DNA from: Streptomyces sp. NA04227
GTDB lineage: Bacteria > Actinomycetota > Actinomycetes > Streptomycetales > Streptomycetaceae
Direction of reading: 5' to 3'
DNA: 64,000 nt
NCBI RefSeq assembly: GCF_013364195.1
Contig: NZ_CP054918.1
Location: forward strand, 7,739,001 to 7,803,000
The position numbers were made by a program, and so were the translations under genes. The first letter of the stretch is position 1, and the number at the start of each line of letters is the position of its first letter. This document shows, in pieces, positions 33,185 to 41,962 of this stretch. Below the pieces are notes generated by a model that had not been told where the DNA came from, ran no database searches, and saw only the letters and a list, made by a program, of their open reading frames with translations.

Positions 33185-34542
33185 GGCACCCCCAGCCGCC
33201 GGGCTGCTTCCGCCCCTGATCGGCAGCCGTCCTCGTGGAAACCCCAGCCGTGGTAGGCACCGGCGAACACCAGCCTGGCATCGCCCAGCGAAGGAAGTTC
33301 GCGCTGTGCGGCCACCGACTCCGGTGTGTAGATGGGGTGTTCGTAGTGCATACGGGCGAGCACCTGCTCCGGCCGCACGCGTTGCTCACCGCCGAGCGTG
33401 ACCACGAAGGTCTCGGGGGAGTCGAGTCGCTGCAGCCGGTTCATGTCGTAGCTGACGCGTACCCGGTCCCTGCCCGCCTCGCAGGACGGCAGCAGATAGT
33501 TCCACGAGGCACGGGCGCGCACGGCACCGGGCAGCAGCTCGGTGTCGGTGTGGAGCACCGCGGTGTTGGGCGCGTACTCCAGGGTGCCGAGCACGCGCCA
33601 CTCCCGGGCCGTGGGACGGGCCAGCATGCGCAGGGCCTGGCGTGGATGGGTGGCCAGCACCACCGAGTCGTACTGCTCCCTCGCGCCGTCACCGGTGACC
33701 ACCTCGACGCCGTCCCAGTGCCGGACCACGGCGCGCACAGGCGAAGCGGGGCGGACAGCGTCGACCTCCTTGGCGATCCTCTCCACGTAGGTCCGGGACC
33801 CGCCGGTGACCGTGCGCCATTGCGGCGAGCCACTGACCGACAGCATCCCGTGGTGTTCGAGGAAGGCGAAGAGGTAGCGGGCCGGATAACGGCGGGCCGT
33901 CGCGGTGTCGCAGGACCAGACACAGGAGACGAGGGGCGTCGCGAAGTGCGAGACGAAGTAGGGGGAGAAACGGTGCTCCGTAAGGAACTCACTCAATGTG
34001 CGGTCGCCCCCTTCCGGGGCGCTCCCGGAGGCCGCGGCGTGTGTGTCCGCAGAGGCGGGCGGCCTCTCGCGTGACCTTCCGCCTGCGGCGGGGATCTCCC
34101 CGGCGGCGGGTGCCGCTCCCAGCAGCCTGCGAGCGGCCCGGTGGAAGCGCGGCACCTCCGCGAGCATCCGAAGGAACCGGGGATTGCCCAGGTTCGCGGG
34201 CTGGGCGAAAACGCCGGGTAGTCCCAGCGCCCCCGCGTACTGCAGCCCGCAGCCCTCGCAGCTCACGGACATGCTCATCTCCGAGGGCTGCGTGTCCACG
34301 TCCAGCTCCGCGAACAGCCGCAGCAGGTTCGGATAGGTACGCCGGTTGTGCACGATGAACCCCGAGTCCACGAGGTGCACGCCGCCGTCCGAGGACGTCA
34401 GTTCATGAGTGTGGGCATGCCCGCCGAGACGGCCGTCGGCCTCGTAGAGGGTGACGTCGTGTTCCTTCGCGAGGATGTACGCGGCGGTCAATCCCGCGAT
34501 CCCGCTGCCGATCACCGCGATCCGCCGCTTGCCGCTGGGCAT
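33178..34542 (-). CDS. FAD-dependent amine-oxidase-like oxidoreductase
   Basis: 454 aa, ATG 34542 with AAGGGG upstream. N-terminal dinucleotide-binding motif GSGIAGLTAAYILAKEHDVT followed by E and the GG-doublet LYEADGRLGGHAHT; C-terminal FAD motif LVFAGAYHGWGFHEDGCRSG. A low-complexity Ala/Ser/Gly loop (~150-180) is inserted. It heads a five-gene operon with four-base overlaps and matches Rv0449c. In related loci this enzyme is thought to act on fatty acyl chains before or after methyltransfer. Its promoter carries SigK-type -35 and -10 elements. Confidence 0.9.
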   Translation of the reverse strand: MPSGKRRIAVIGSGIAGLTAAYILAKEHDVTLYEADGRLGGHAHTHELTSSDGGVHLVDSGFIVHNRRTYPNLLRLFAELDVDTQPSEMSMSVSCEGCGLQYAGALGLPGVFAQPANLGNPRFLRMLAEVPRFHRAARRLLGAAPAAGEIPAAGGRSRERPPASADTHAAASGSAPEGGDRTLSEFLTEHRFSPYFVSHFATPLVSCVWSCDTATARRYPARYLFAFLEHHGMLSVSGSPQWRTVTGGSRTYVERIAKEVDAVRPASPVRAVVRHWDGVEVVTGDGAREQYDSVVLATHPRQALRMLARPTAREWRVLGTLEYAPNTAVLHTDTELLPGAVRARASWNYLLPSCEAGRDRVRVSYDMNRLQRLDSPETFVVTLGGEQRVRPEQVLARMHYEHPIYTPESVAAQRELPSLGDARLVFAGAYHGWGFHEDGCRSGAEAARRLGVPW

Positions 34543-35015
34543 ACCCCTTGCCTCCCCTCGCGTCCGGGAACCCGTCTGGGCCTGTATGCGATTCGAAGCA
34601 GACGCCGCCGCGGATGGGTCTGTGGGGGGCTTCGCGGCCGATCACAAGAAATCGCCGCCGGAACAATCCGGGACGAGCTGGAGGAGCTGAGTGCCGAACA
34701 CCCCGCGTGAGCGAGGAGCGACGCAACGATGCGACGGCGGCCCCCCGGCAGGGCAGGTGTTCCTGCCGCCGAGGGGCATAACCGCCTCCTGAGCCGCGGA
34801 CTCGGTGCGCTCAGCGCTCTGCTGTCGGCACTCGCCGCGCTGGCTGTCGCCGAACTCGCACCAGAACAGCGCCCGTTGCCGGAGTCGCCCGGGCACAGCA
34901 GCGCGGCATCAGCAAGGTCGAGGTACGCGTCGACGGCGGGCCCAGGGCATCGATGCCCGACCACCCCTCGCCGCGCAAGCAGGCGGTCGTACCGTTGGCG
35001 CTGCGGGGCTGCTCA
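34543..35015. other. Gap upstream of the SigK-type operon
   Basis: 473 bp between the FAD enzyme start and the 3' end of the Ni/Co-type transporter. It holds the candidate SigK promoter (34591-34617). Open frames on both strands here are Arg/Ala-rich and have no recognisable domains or ribosome-binding sites, so I call no gene. Confidence 0.5.
34591..34617 (-). promoter_or_regulatory. Candidate SigK promoter of the FAD/DUF1365/methyltransferase operon
   Basis: On the minus strand CCATCC (34617-34612) and TCGAAT (34596-34591) are separated by 15 bp. Mycobacterial SigK promoters are described with CCATCC at -35 and a CGAAT-containing -10. The site is 49 bp before the operon's start codon. It is the only such pair I found in the island. 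Confidence 0.6.
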
Positions 35016-36809
35016 CTAGGGCCCGGCAGCGGCTCGCACCGTAATGCCGAGGCCCACGAGCAGGACCAGAAGCGAGGTACCCACAGGTCCGTAGCGGGCG
35101 AGGAACCGCAGCAGCGCGGTACGGGTGTCCGCAGTGCCGCGCAGACGGGCTTCGACCCGATCGCGGAGACGGACCAGGAGCAGGCCCGCGAGGGTGAGGG
35201 TGGCGGCCATGCCGAGGCCGTAGGAAAGGACCAGCAGCACCCCGAAGGCCGTACGGCCCAGAGCGATGGCGCCGAGCAGGACGACGAGCGCGGTGGGGCT
35301 CGGCACGAGCCCCCCGGCGATGCCCATACCGATCAGCCCGGATCGTTGCGTCCCGGCCGCACGGCTTCCTGACTCCGGGTGAACGTGCCCGTCCGAGGCA
35401 TGGGTGTGGGTGTGGGGGGTGGCGCTGCGCGGGGGTGCGGTCAGTACAGGGCTCGTGCTCCCCTTCACCATGTGGTCCGCCGACTGCGGGCCGAGCGGCA
35501 GAGCGTCCGCTGGTGGCCGGTGCCCATGGGCCGACCCGTGGGCGTGGTCGTGGTCATGGGGCTCGTTCGGCTCTGCAAGGTGGGATGCCGAATCGTGCGG
35601 TTCGCCCTGGGGGTGCGGGTGGCTGTGTGAACCATCGGGTCCGTGGCTGTGGTGATGCGTGTGGCCGGCGTGATGGTGATGGCCGCCGTGGTGATGGCCA
35701 TGGTGGTGAGGGTGAGGACCGTGGTGGTGATGGTGGCCATGCGGAGCGGGCCGCTGCAGCAGCGCACAGCGCAACAGCCACAGGCCGATGACGGTGACGA
35801 TGAGCCCGCTCGCCAGTCCGAGCCAGGTGAGGACGGTTTCCCCGGCCAGGTGGGTGGTCAGGGGCAGGACGATGCCGAGGGCGAGTACGCCTGCGGTGTG
35901 GGTGAAGGTGACGGTGGCACCTACGGTCACGGCGTCGCGGGGAGTTCCCCGGCGCCCGGCGAGGTAGGCAGCCATGATGGTCTTGCCGTGCCCGGGAAGC
36001 AACGCGTGCGAGGCGCCCAGAACCACGGCAAGGAGCAGGGCGAGCAACCCGACCGGGACCGTGAGTTCACGACTGCCGACCAGCGAGTTGAAGAAGCCGG
36101 TGACACGACCCAGCGCCTCTCCCACCGGCCCTGCCTGGGAAAGCGTGCTCTCCACGGCGGCGGCGGGACTTCCCGCTCCGGCTTCGACGCGCAGGTGGGC
36201 GGACTTCTGGTCCAGGGCGTCGGCCAGCGGGTCGGACGGGTAGCGACGGAGCTCGTGGGTGAGGGAGCGGGCGGGGACATCGGAGTCGGTCACGCGGACG
36301 TCCTCGCCGCGGGCGGTGATCTCACGCCAGCCGATGCGCCGGCTGTCGTATGCGGTGTGCACCGCCACTTCCGACGGGAGGGGCAGGCGGGCCTTGGAGG
36401 TGAGTGCGCACTGAAGTCTGCTCGTCCTCAGCCCGGCCTCGCCCGCCGGGAACGTCAATGAGGTGCGAGTCCGAGTCCAGGAAACGGGGTGGTGCGCGAT
36501 GCTCACCTTGAGTTGGTCGGCGAGTTTCTCGCAGCTCTTGCGCGCGTACGAGCGGGCTTCCGCGTCGTCGATGCGGCCGCTGTGGTCACGGTCGACGACA
36601 GGGCGCTCCTGGGCGGCGGCGATCTCGGCCCGGTCGACGACGACCAGAGCGTCGACGCGGCCGGGGTGGAAGGTCAGCCCGGTGTAGTGGTTGACCGTGA
36701 AGTTGCCCAGCGGGTGCGCCTCGGCGGCGGGCGCCGCCGCAACGGCGCCCGCGCAGACGAAGAAAGCCGCGGCCAGACAGGACAAGGAGCGGCGCGGGGA
36801 CAGGTTCAT
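35016..36809 (-). CDS. Ni/Co-type (NiCoT/RcnA-like) membrane transporter with His-rich loop
   Basis: 597 aa, ATG overlapping the TPR gene stop (ATGA). A signal peptide and a ~215-residue extracytoplasmic domain, including an EF-hand-like DRDHSGRIDDAE, precede about six to seven membrane helices. Transporter motifs: LGASHALLPGHGKTIMAAYL and GGLVPSPTALVVLLGAIAL, as in the HoxN/HupE/RcnA superfamily. Between helices lies a ~110-residue loop (~355-470) extremely rich in His, suited to binding Ni, Co, Zn or Cu. Import versus efflux cannot be decided from sequence. Confidence 0.87.
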   Translation of the reverse strand: MNLSPRRSLSCLAAAFFVCAGAVAAAPAAEAHPLGNFTVNHYTGLTFHPGRVDALVVVDRAEIAAAQERPVVDRDHSGRIDDAEARSYARKSCEKLADQLKVSIAHHPVSWTRTRTSLTFPAGEAGLRTSRLQCALTSKARLPLPSEVAVHTAYDSRRIGWREITARGEDVRVTDSDVPARSLTHELRRYPSDPLADALDQKSAHLRVEAGAGSPAAAVESTLSQAGPVGEALGRVTGFFNSLVGSRELTVPVGLLALLLAVVLGASHALLPGHGKTIMAAYLAGRRGTPRDAVTVGATVTFTHTAGVLALGIVLPLTTHLAGETVLTWLGLASGLIVTVIGLWLLRCALLQRPAPHGHHHHHGPHPHHHGHHHGGHHHHAGHTHHHSHGPDGSHSHPHPQGEPHDSASHLAEPNEPHDHDHAHGSAHGHRPPADALPLGPQSADHMVKGSTSPVLTAPPRSATPHTHTHASDGHVHPESGSRAAGTQRSGLIGMGIAGGLVPSPTALVVLLGAIALGRTAFGVLLVLSYGLGMAATLTLAGLLLVRLRDRVEARLRGTADTRTALLRFLARYGPVGTSLLVLLVGLGITVRAAAGP

Positions 36810-38152
36810 CGGGCGGCGTCGCTTCCGCTGAGCACGGAACGAGCTCGGTCGGCGTGCAGCGGGTGGAAGTGCGGGTCGATGTCCAGGGCCTGCCTGAGGT
36901 CCTGGCGTGCTGCGCTCATGTCGCCGAGGGAACGGTGGATCATCCCGCGGTGGTAGTGGAAGAGCGCGCTGCGGGTGCCCAGTTCCAGGGCCTTGTCGGC
37001 CTGGACGAGCGCTTCGCGGTGACGGCCCGCACGGTGCAGGGCCCAGCCGTAGGCGTCGTGGACGGCGATGAAGGGTCTGTCTCGCACCGCGTCCCTTCCC
37101 ATCGTGACGGCGCGGCGCGGGCTGCCGTGGTCGGCTTCGAAGAGGACGGCGTCGACGTCCGCCACGCCCTTGCCCGCGCGGCGCGTGGCGTCCTGAGCAC
37201 GCAGTACCTCGTACTGGTCCTCGGCCTGCTTCCGGTGCCCCAGTGACTGCTGGAGTTCGCCGAGGCCGAGCAGAAACTGAGGCAGCGGCGCAACGCTCAC
37301 GGCGGCGTTGTAGTCGCTCACCGCCTGCGCGGTGTTTCCCAGCGCCGCATGCGCGCGGGCGCGGGCCTCCAACAGGGCGGGGTCGCCCGGCGACATGTCC
37401 AGACCCGCCTCGGCGTGCCGGAGCGCCGTGCGGGCATCACCCGTGTCCTGGGCAAGCGCGGCCAGGTGGACGTAGGCGAACGCCCGCTCCGCCGGAGTCG
37501 GGGCAGCTCGCAGTGCCCGTCGCATCAGAGTGCGGGCCTGCGCGGTGTCGCCGCGCAGCTCCCAGGAGTAGGAGGCGCGAGCCAGCGAGGCGGCGTCCGG
37601 ACGCAGGTCGACCATGCGCTGCACGGCACGGTAGGAGGCCTCGTACCGCCCCAACTGCGTGTAGGCATCCGCGAGGACGCCGTAGCCCGTGGGACCGGAC
37701 GGGTTCGTCGCGGTGGCCCGCTTCGCCCAGTACAGAGCCTGATCGAAATCGTGGCGGGCGGCGGCGAGAGCGCCCATGCCGGCCTCGGCCTGGTAGTTGT
37801 CCTCGGGCTGCAACTTCAGCGATTTCCGCAGCGCACTCTCCGCACGCGTATACGTGGCGGGGTCGGCGGTGGAACGCGCCTCCTGCACGTAGGCCATGCC
37901 CAGACCGGCCCAGCCGGACCAGTCTCCGGGCACTTGGCTCACGCGCTCTCTGAGGGCCGCGACCGACCCTCGGGCCGCTGCCGTACTGCCTCCGGCCGAA
38001 GTTGCCCGGCCGCCCCCGGAGGAGTCGTCGGGGGACAGGAGCACAGCCCCGGTGGCGAACAGGGCGACGCCCAGAGCAAGGGCGACAGCCGCGTTGCGCA
38101 GTCGTCTGCGGCCAGGTGGCACGGGTGCCGAATCGTCGGTCGGCCTGGGCAC
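36806..38152 (-). CDS. Membrane-anchored TPR protein
   Basis: 448 aa from GTG 38152 with GGAAGGG upstream. Basic N-terminus then one membrane helix (NAAVALALGVALFATGAVLL), leaving about eight TPR units outside the cell or in the wall space (e.g. PTGYGVLADAYTQLGRYEAS, EALVQADKALELGTRSALFH). It is co-translated with the Ni/Co-type transporter. TPRs mediate protein-protein contacts, so it may be a scaffold for the transporter or for the nearby DUF4331 protein. Promoter region contains three 13-bp direct repeats. Confidence 0.85.
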   Translation of the reverse strand: MPRPTDDSAPVPPGRRRLRNAAVALALGVALFATGAVLLSPDDSSGGGRATSAGGSTAAARGSVAALRERVSQVPGDWSGWAGLGMAYVQEARSTADPATYTRAESALRKSLKLQPEDNYQAEAGMGALAAARHDFDQALYWAKRATATNPSGPTGYGVLADAYTQLGRYEASYRAVQRMVDLRPDAASLARASYSWELRGDTAQARTLMRRALRAAPTPAERAFAYVHLAALAQDTGDARTALRHAEAGLDMSPGDPALLEARARAHAALGNTAQAVSDYNAAVSVAPLPQFLLGLGELQQSLGHRKQAEDQYEVLRAQDATRRAGKGVADVDAVLFEADHGSPRRAVTMGRDAVRDRPFIAVHDAYGWALHRAGRHREALVQADKALELGTRSALFHYHRGMIHRSLGDMSAARQDLRQALDIDPHFHPLHADRARSVLSGSDAAR

Positions 38153-38166
38153 AGGGTCCCTTCCTG

Positions 38167-38205
38167 TCAGTACTCGATGTCAGTGCTCGGTATCAGTGCT
38201 CGATA
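38167..38205. repeat. Three tandem 13-bp repeats in the TPR gene promoter region
   Basis: TCAGTACTCGATG, TCAGTGCTCGGTA and TCAGTGCTCGATA lie head to tail at 38167-38179, 38180-38192 and 38193-38205, differing at 1-3 positions. They start 15 bp before the TPR/transporter start codon, a position for a regulator-binding iteron array or 5' UTR element. Confidence 0.7.
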
Positions 38206-38238
38206 CGGAAAGTGAGAGCAACGGCGGTAGCCGGGAAG

Positions 38239-38277
38239 CCCTGTTGGGCGCGACCGTCAAGGCCGCGCCCAACAGGG
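38239..38277 (-). terminator. Terminator after the DUF4331 gene
   Basis: Perfect 14-bp arms (38239-38252, 38264-38277) with an 11-nt loop, 50 bp past the DUF4331 stop on the minus strand. It separates DUF4331 from the TPR/transporter transcript. Confidence 0.8.
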
Positions 38278-38326
38278 CCGGAACGCGGAAGGACCGCGCT
38301 CTGGAGGATGCCTCGGGCAAGAGGTG

Positions 38327-39901
38327 TCAGGCTCCGGCCTTGCGGCGGCGCAGACGGTAGCCACCCGTGGTGAGCATGAGCGCCCCGAAACCCGCCATTG
38401 ACGAGGCGTGCGCGTCCTTGAACGGCCAGCCGTCGTCCCCGCCGGGACCGTCGTCGCCACCGCGGTTGACGTTCTGCGTGTGCGGCTGCGCGAGGTAGGG
38501 GAAGCGGTCCTCGAAGGGCACCTCGTTGGTGTCCACTTGATCCCCGTCGGCCAGCGCCTCGACGAGCTCACCGGTCTGGGCAGCGCCTTCGACCGCCTGC
38601 AGCGAGATGTCCAGGACATCGTCGGCAAGGCGCCTGCCGTTCGGGAAGCCCGCCAGGTCACCGGCCAGTACACCCAGACGCTGCGGCTCGGCGGTGGGCG
38701 GCACCGCCATGTTCAGGCGCAGTTCCTCGGCAGGCACGATCTCGCCCACCGCCGCGTCCTTGTTCAGACGGTGGGAGTTCAGGTCGGCCTTGATCGGACC
38801 GCATGCCTTGCAGATACCCGTCAGATAGATCTCCACCAGGTCGTTGCGCGGAGGCTTCGGTGCCGGGATCCCGTACACCTTCTCGATCACCTTGGGCAGG
38901 ATCGGGTCGAGGACCTTGTCCACCACCGGCTGCACCGTGCGGTCCTGGTCGGGCGAGATCGAGTTGAACGCGTCCTTGTACTTCAGCGGGACGACGACCT
39001 CGTTGACCAGCGGGTTGCCCAGCCTGGAGACCTGACGCCAGCCTGTGTTGTTCTTCTTCTTACGGCTGTCGGTGACCGTCGCACCCTGACGCTCGGTGGT
39101 CGACCACACCCCGACGACCGGGTTGCGCGTCGTGTCGCCCTTCAGCGCGAGAGCCTTCTTGGGGATCTGCAGGGCCACAGAGTTGACGTTGTAGCCGGCC
39201 AGGGTGTCCTGCCCGCGCTCGCTCAAGTCCCCGCCGTACAGCAGGTCGAAGACCCTGAGGTCGGCGAAGAACGGGTCCTCGGCCTGCCCAGCGAACGCCT
39301 TCCCGCCGTGCTTCAGCCCCCGCACGGCCTCGTCACGCAGCCTCGGGTAGTCGGGCATCGACGCATTACCCACACGCGAGGGAGCGGTCGGCGCTCCGCG
39401 CAGGAGCGTCTTGGTGCCGTGCGACGTGGTGACCGTCAGATCGTAGACCTGACGGAAATTCAGGTCCGGGTCGTTGAACGAGGTGACCGGACCCGTGTTG
39501 TAGAGGAACTGGTTCGCCGCGTCCCGGATCAGATTGCGAAAACGCCACGTGTACGTGATGTCCGCTTTGCCGTCGCCCGTGTTGTCGATCTTGATGTGGT
39601 ACTTGGCGTCGTCGGCGAAGGCGTAGAAGTTCGGCCCGCCGTTGGGCTCCTCGAAAGGAATCCAGTTCGCGGCCAGGGTCACCGTGTCGTCGCGGTCGGG
39701 ACTGGTGAACGCGTACACATCGGTGTTGTCGGCCCGCGGGTCACCCGCGATCAGGGGAGCTTCACGGTGACTGGAGGCCACACTGGTTCCCGGCGCCAGC
39801 GTCAGCACGACCAGGCCGGTGGTCAGCGCACCGGCGCCGAGGACGAGCAGCGACTGGTCGAGCAGACGCCGCCTGGGGGGTCTGGCAGAAGTGGACGTCA
39901 A
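38327..39901 (-). CDS. Secreted DUF4331 protein with C-terminal membrane anchor
   Basis: 524 aa from TTG 39901 with AAAGGA six bases upstream; the frame is open back to 40078 but upstream starts lack sites. Signal/anchor QSLLVLGAGALTTGLVVLTL ends near ASS, followed at once by the DUF4331 start SSHREAPLIAGDPRADNTDVYAF. Further motifs: WIPFEEPNGGPNFYAF, YTWRFRN, GNPLVNEVVVPL. The C-terminus has a Gly/Asp linker, a hydrophobic stretch (SMAGFGALMLTTGGY) and RLRRRK, a sortase-like or tail-anchor arrangement without an obvious LPxTG. The function of DUF4331 is unknown; Streptomyces often place it near TPR and ECF sigma genes. Confidence 0.87.
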   Translation of the reverse strand: MTSTSARPPRRRLLDQSLLVLGAGALTTGLVVLTLAPGTSVASSHREAPLIAGDPRADNTDVYAFTSPDRDDTVTLAANWIPFEEPNGGPNFYAFADDAKYHIKIDNTGDGKADITYTWRFRNLIRDAANQFLYNTGPVTSFNDPDLNFRQVYDLTVTTSHGTKTLLRGAPTAPSRVGNASMPDYPRLRDEAVRGLKHGGKAFAGQAEDPFFADLRVFDLLYGGDLSERGQDTLAGYNVNSVALQIPKKALALKGDTTRNPVVGVWSTTERQGATVTDSRKKKNNTGWRQVSRLGNPLVNEVVVPLKYKDAFNSISPDQDRTVQPVVDKVLDPILPKVIEKVYGIPAPKPPRNDLVEIYLTGICKACGPIKADLNSHRLNKDAAVGEIVPAEELRLNMAVPPTAEPQRLGVLAGDLAGFPNGRRLADDVLDISLQAVEGAAQTGELVEALADGDQVDTNEVPFEDRFPYLAQPHTQNVNRGGDDGPGGDDGWPFKDAHASSMAGFGALMLTTGGYRLRRRKAGA

Positions 39902-40507
39902 GACTGATCCTTTCGGCTGGGACCCCGTCAAAGCCGCCCGGAGGGAAGGGCGACGGGCTGGGTCCACGTGGGGGGTGGGCGACCGGCCGACGGACGGGAG
40001 CGGAACGCGACCGGACAGCTTCGTCACGGGCGCGAACCGGCACAGGTCACACACATCGCCAGACAGCCGGGTACGCAAGGATCAGAAAAGCACGGGCAGA
40101 GCCATCGAATTCCTCATTCCGTGACCGTGTGGGAATAGGAAAGGGGATGTGATGACGAGAAATCGCAGGCAGCGGCGGGCGGTCGCCACTTGCCGCGACA
40201 GGCAAATTCATTGACGACACGTCGGATATCGTTAGCCCACTCGGGACTCGCCTCTTATTGCAATAAATGTGCAATAGGGATTGCTCGTGGGGTTGCCCGT
40301 ACGTGCCCATGGAGGTGCGGGCTTATGGGTTGGGCCTTGTGCATGTGCCGCACGGCCATCGGCCGGAGATGCCCACAAGAGAGCGAGCGCCCCAGGGGCG
40401 CCGCCCCTCGCCGGAGACACCTCGATACAGTCCGGAACGCACCGCCGCCGGTGGCCCAATTGGCAGGCCCCCGGCGGCGGTCACGCTTTCTTGGGCGGTA
40501 CGCGATG
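39902..40507. other. 606-bp non-coding region with AT-rich inverted repeat
   Basis: Carries the promoters of DUF4331 and the 3' flank of the amidase gene. TATTGCA (40256-40262) and TGCAATA (40270-40276) form a perfect 7-bp inverted repeat in an AT-rich pocket, which could be an operator or a weak terminator. The rest shows no convincing gene on either strand. Confidence 0.5.
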
Positions 40508-41608
40508 TCAGGCGAGCAGGCGCTTCCAGTCGGCGGGAGTCAGCACCCGTCCCCCGGCGGTGCGGCGGCCGCCCGAGTCGCGCAGTGCGGCGAGGGCGCG
40601 GCCGACTTCCTCGTGGGCGTTCTCGAAGACGCGCGGGGTGAGCAGCGGCCAGATGTCGGAGCCGAGATAGCCCGTCTCGTCGACCGTCCGGTGCCAGGTG
40701 GCCGAGCACACGTGCTGCTCGACACCGTGCACCGCGGCCAGCTTGACCACGGCCTCCTTGGTCGCCGGACCGAAGACCCCGTCCGCCCGCAGTGAGCCGA
40801 ACCCCCTTGCGCGCAATAGGTGTTGGGCGGCGCGCACCCGGGCCCCGGTGCTGCCGGGCCGGAGCAGCGGCCAGACGAGCGGGGCCGTGACGCGGGGCAG
40901 GCCGAGGGTGCCGGAGACCGCGTCGCGCAGTTCCTGGAGGCGGCCGTAGAGCACATTGCCCGGGCACTCGGTGGAGTTGAAGTCGCGGTGGCCGAGGATG
41001 TTCTCCACCGGCCGGTTGTACTGGCCCGCGATCCACGCGACCAGGGCGACGAGGGAGTCCCACAGCGCGGGAGGTACGTCGACGTCCGTGTACAGGCCCT
41101 CGTTCTCGATCCCGATGACCTCGCTGTTGCGCCCGCCCACGTTCGCACCCTGGACGTGCTGGACACCGCCGCGGACCACCTCCAGACTCCGGTGACGGCC
41201 CTCCAGAAGGAAACCGCCACGGCTGTTGGTGAACTGCTGGCCCGTGTCGCCCCAGCCGCGTCCGTCGATGTGGAAGTTCTGGATGTCGCGGCAGATCTGC
41301 ATGGCGTGTTCCAGCGAGTAGTCCTCGCTGTTGCCGGGCTCGGCGGTGTGGTGCACCGCGATGAACGTCGGCACGTGGTCCTCGACGACGATGTCGATCT
41401 CCGGCGGGCGCGCGGCCCACTCGGCGGTGGTGTAGATACGCGGCTCCACGGCGTTGACGCGCGTAGCACCGGGACGGACTCGGGCGGGTGATGCCGCGTG
41501 CGCGGCCGAGGCGGCGCTCCAGCCGGTCGCGCCGAGCGCGGCGGCGACCGCGGTCGTGCGCAGCAGCGCGCGGCGGGCGGGTGTGGGGGAACCTGGCTGT
41601 GCCGTCAT
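40508..41608 (-). CDS. Secreted N-acetylmuramoyl-L-alanine amidase (amidase_2/PGRP type)
   Basis: 366 aa from ATG 41608 with AGGAG upstream. Tat-like signal (PARRALLRTTAVAAALGATGWSA). Amidase_2 domain with zinc ligands: first His in FIAVHHTAEPG (~75), second in ENILGHRDFNSTECPGN (His/Cys, ~210). The C-terminal ~130 residues are a peptidoglycan-binding-like helical domain (LLRPGSTGARVRAAQHLLRA, DGVFGPATKEAVVKLA). It would hydrolyse the bond between MurNAc and L-Ala in the wall. Confidence 0.9.
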   Translation of the reverse strand: MTAQPGSPTPARRALLRTTAVAAALGATGWSAASAAHAASPARVRPGATRVNAVEPRIYTTAEWAARPPEIDIVVEDHVPTFIAVHHTAEPGNSEDYSLEHAMQICRDIQNFHIDGRGWGDTGQQFTNSRGGFLLEGRHRSLEVVRGGVQHVQGANVGGRNSEVIGIENEGLYTDVDVPPALWDSLVALVAWIAGQYNRPVENILGHRDFNSTECPGNVLYGRLQELRDAVSGTLGLPRVTAPLVWPLLRPGSTGARVRAAQHLLRARGFGSLRADGVFGPATKEAVVKLAAVHGVEQHVCSATWHRTVDETGYLGSDIWPLLTPRVFENAHEEVGRALAALRDSGGRRTAGGRVLTPADWKRLLA

Positions 41609-41758
41609 CGCGGACTCCTCGTGGAGAGTGGGGGGAATGGGGCTGGACGGTCGTGACGGACGGTGGGGGCCGAACGCACCCGTACGGAAGGGGTGTTGGG
41701 GGCTGCCGGACGGAGCGAGGGTGCCGGGTTGATACCCAGCCAGCAAAGGGGAGTGAAC

Positions 41759-41881
41759 GTGGACCTGACAACCCTGTGCGGTAGTTGGTCGGTGAACTTT
41801 CACCGCCGCCGCAAACGGAGCGGGTGTGTTTCTCCCACGAGCGGACAAACGCCGCCGGAGTTTCGCAGGTCCGACCTCTGA
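41759..41881 (+). CDS. Possible 40-aa basic peptide
   Basis: GTG 41759 follows GGGGAG by five bases, a strong ribosome-binding site by the standard of this window. The peptide is basic and has no recognisable domain (begins DLTTLCGSWSVNF). It lies in the 354-bp gap between the amidase and DUF2637 genes and points to DUF2637, so it could be a leader peptide or small protein. Otherwise the gap shows no gene. Confidence 0.3.
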   Translation: MDLTTLCGSWSVNFHRRRKRSGCVSPTSGQTPPEFRRSDL

Positions 41882-41962
41882 ACGGGGCCGCCGCAGCCCC
41901 GCTGACGCTTCGTGAGAGTGTGAGGGCCGTTCACGTGAGGCTTGGAGAGAGGGCAGCAACGG

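Noticed and set aside
35600..35760. Apparent GTGGTGATG-type simple repeat
   Set aside because: It is the coding sequence of the transporter's His-rich loop, not a separate repeat element.
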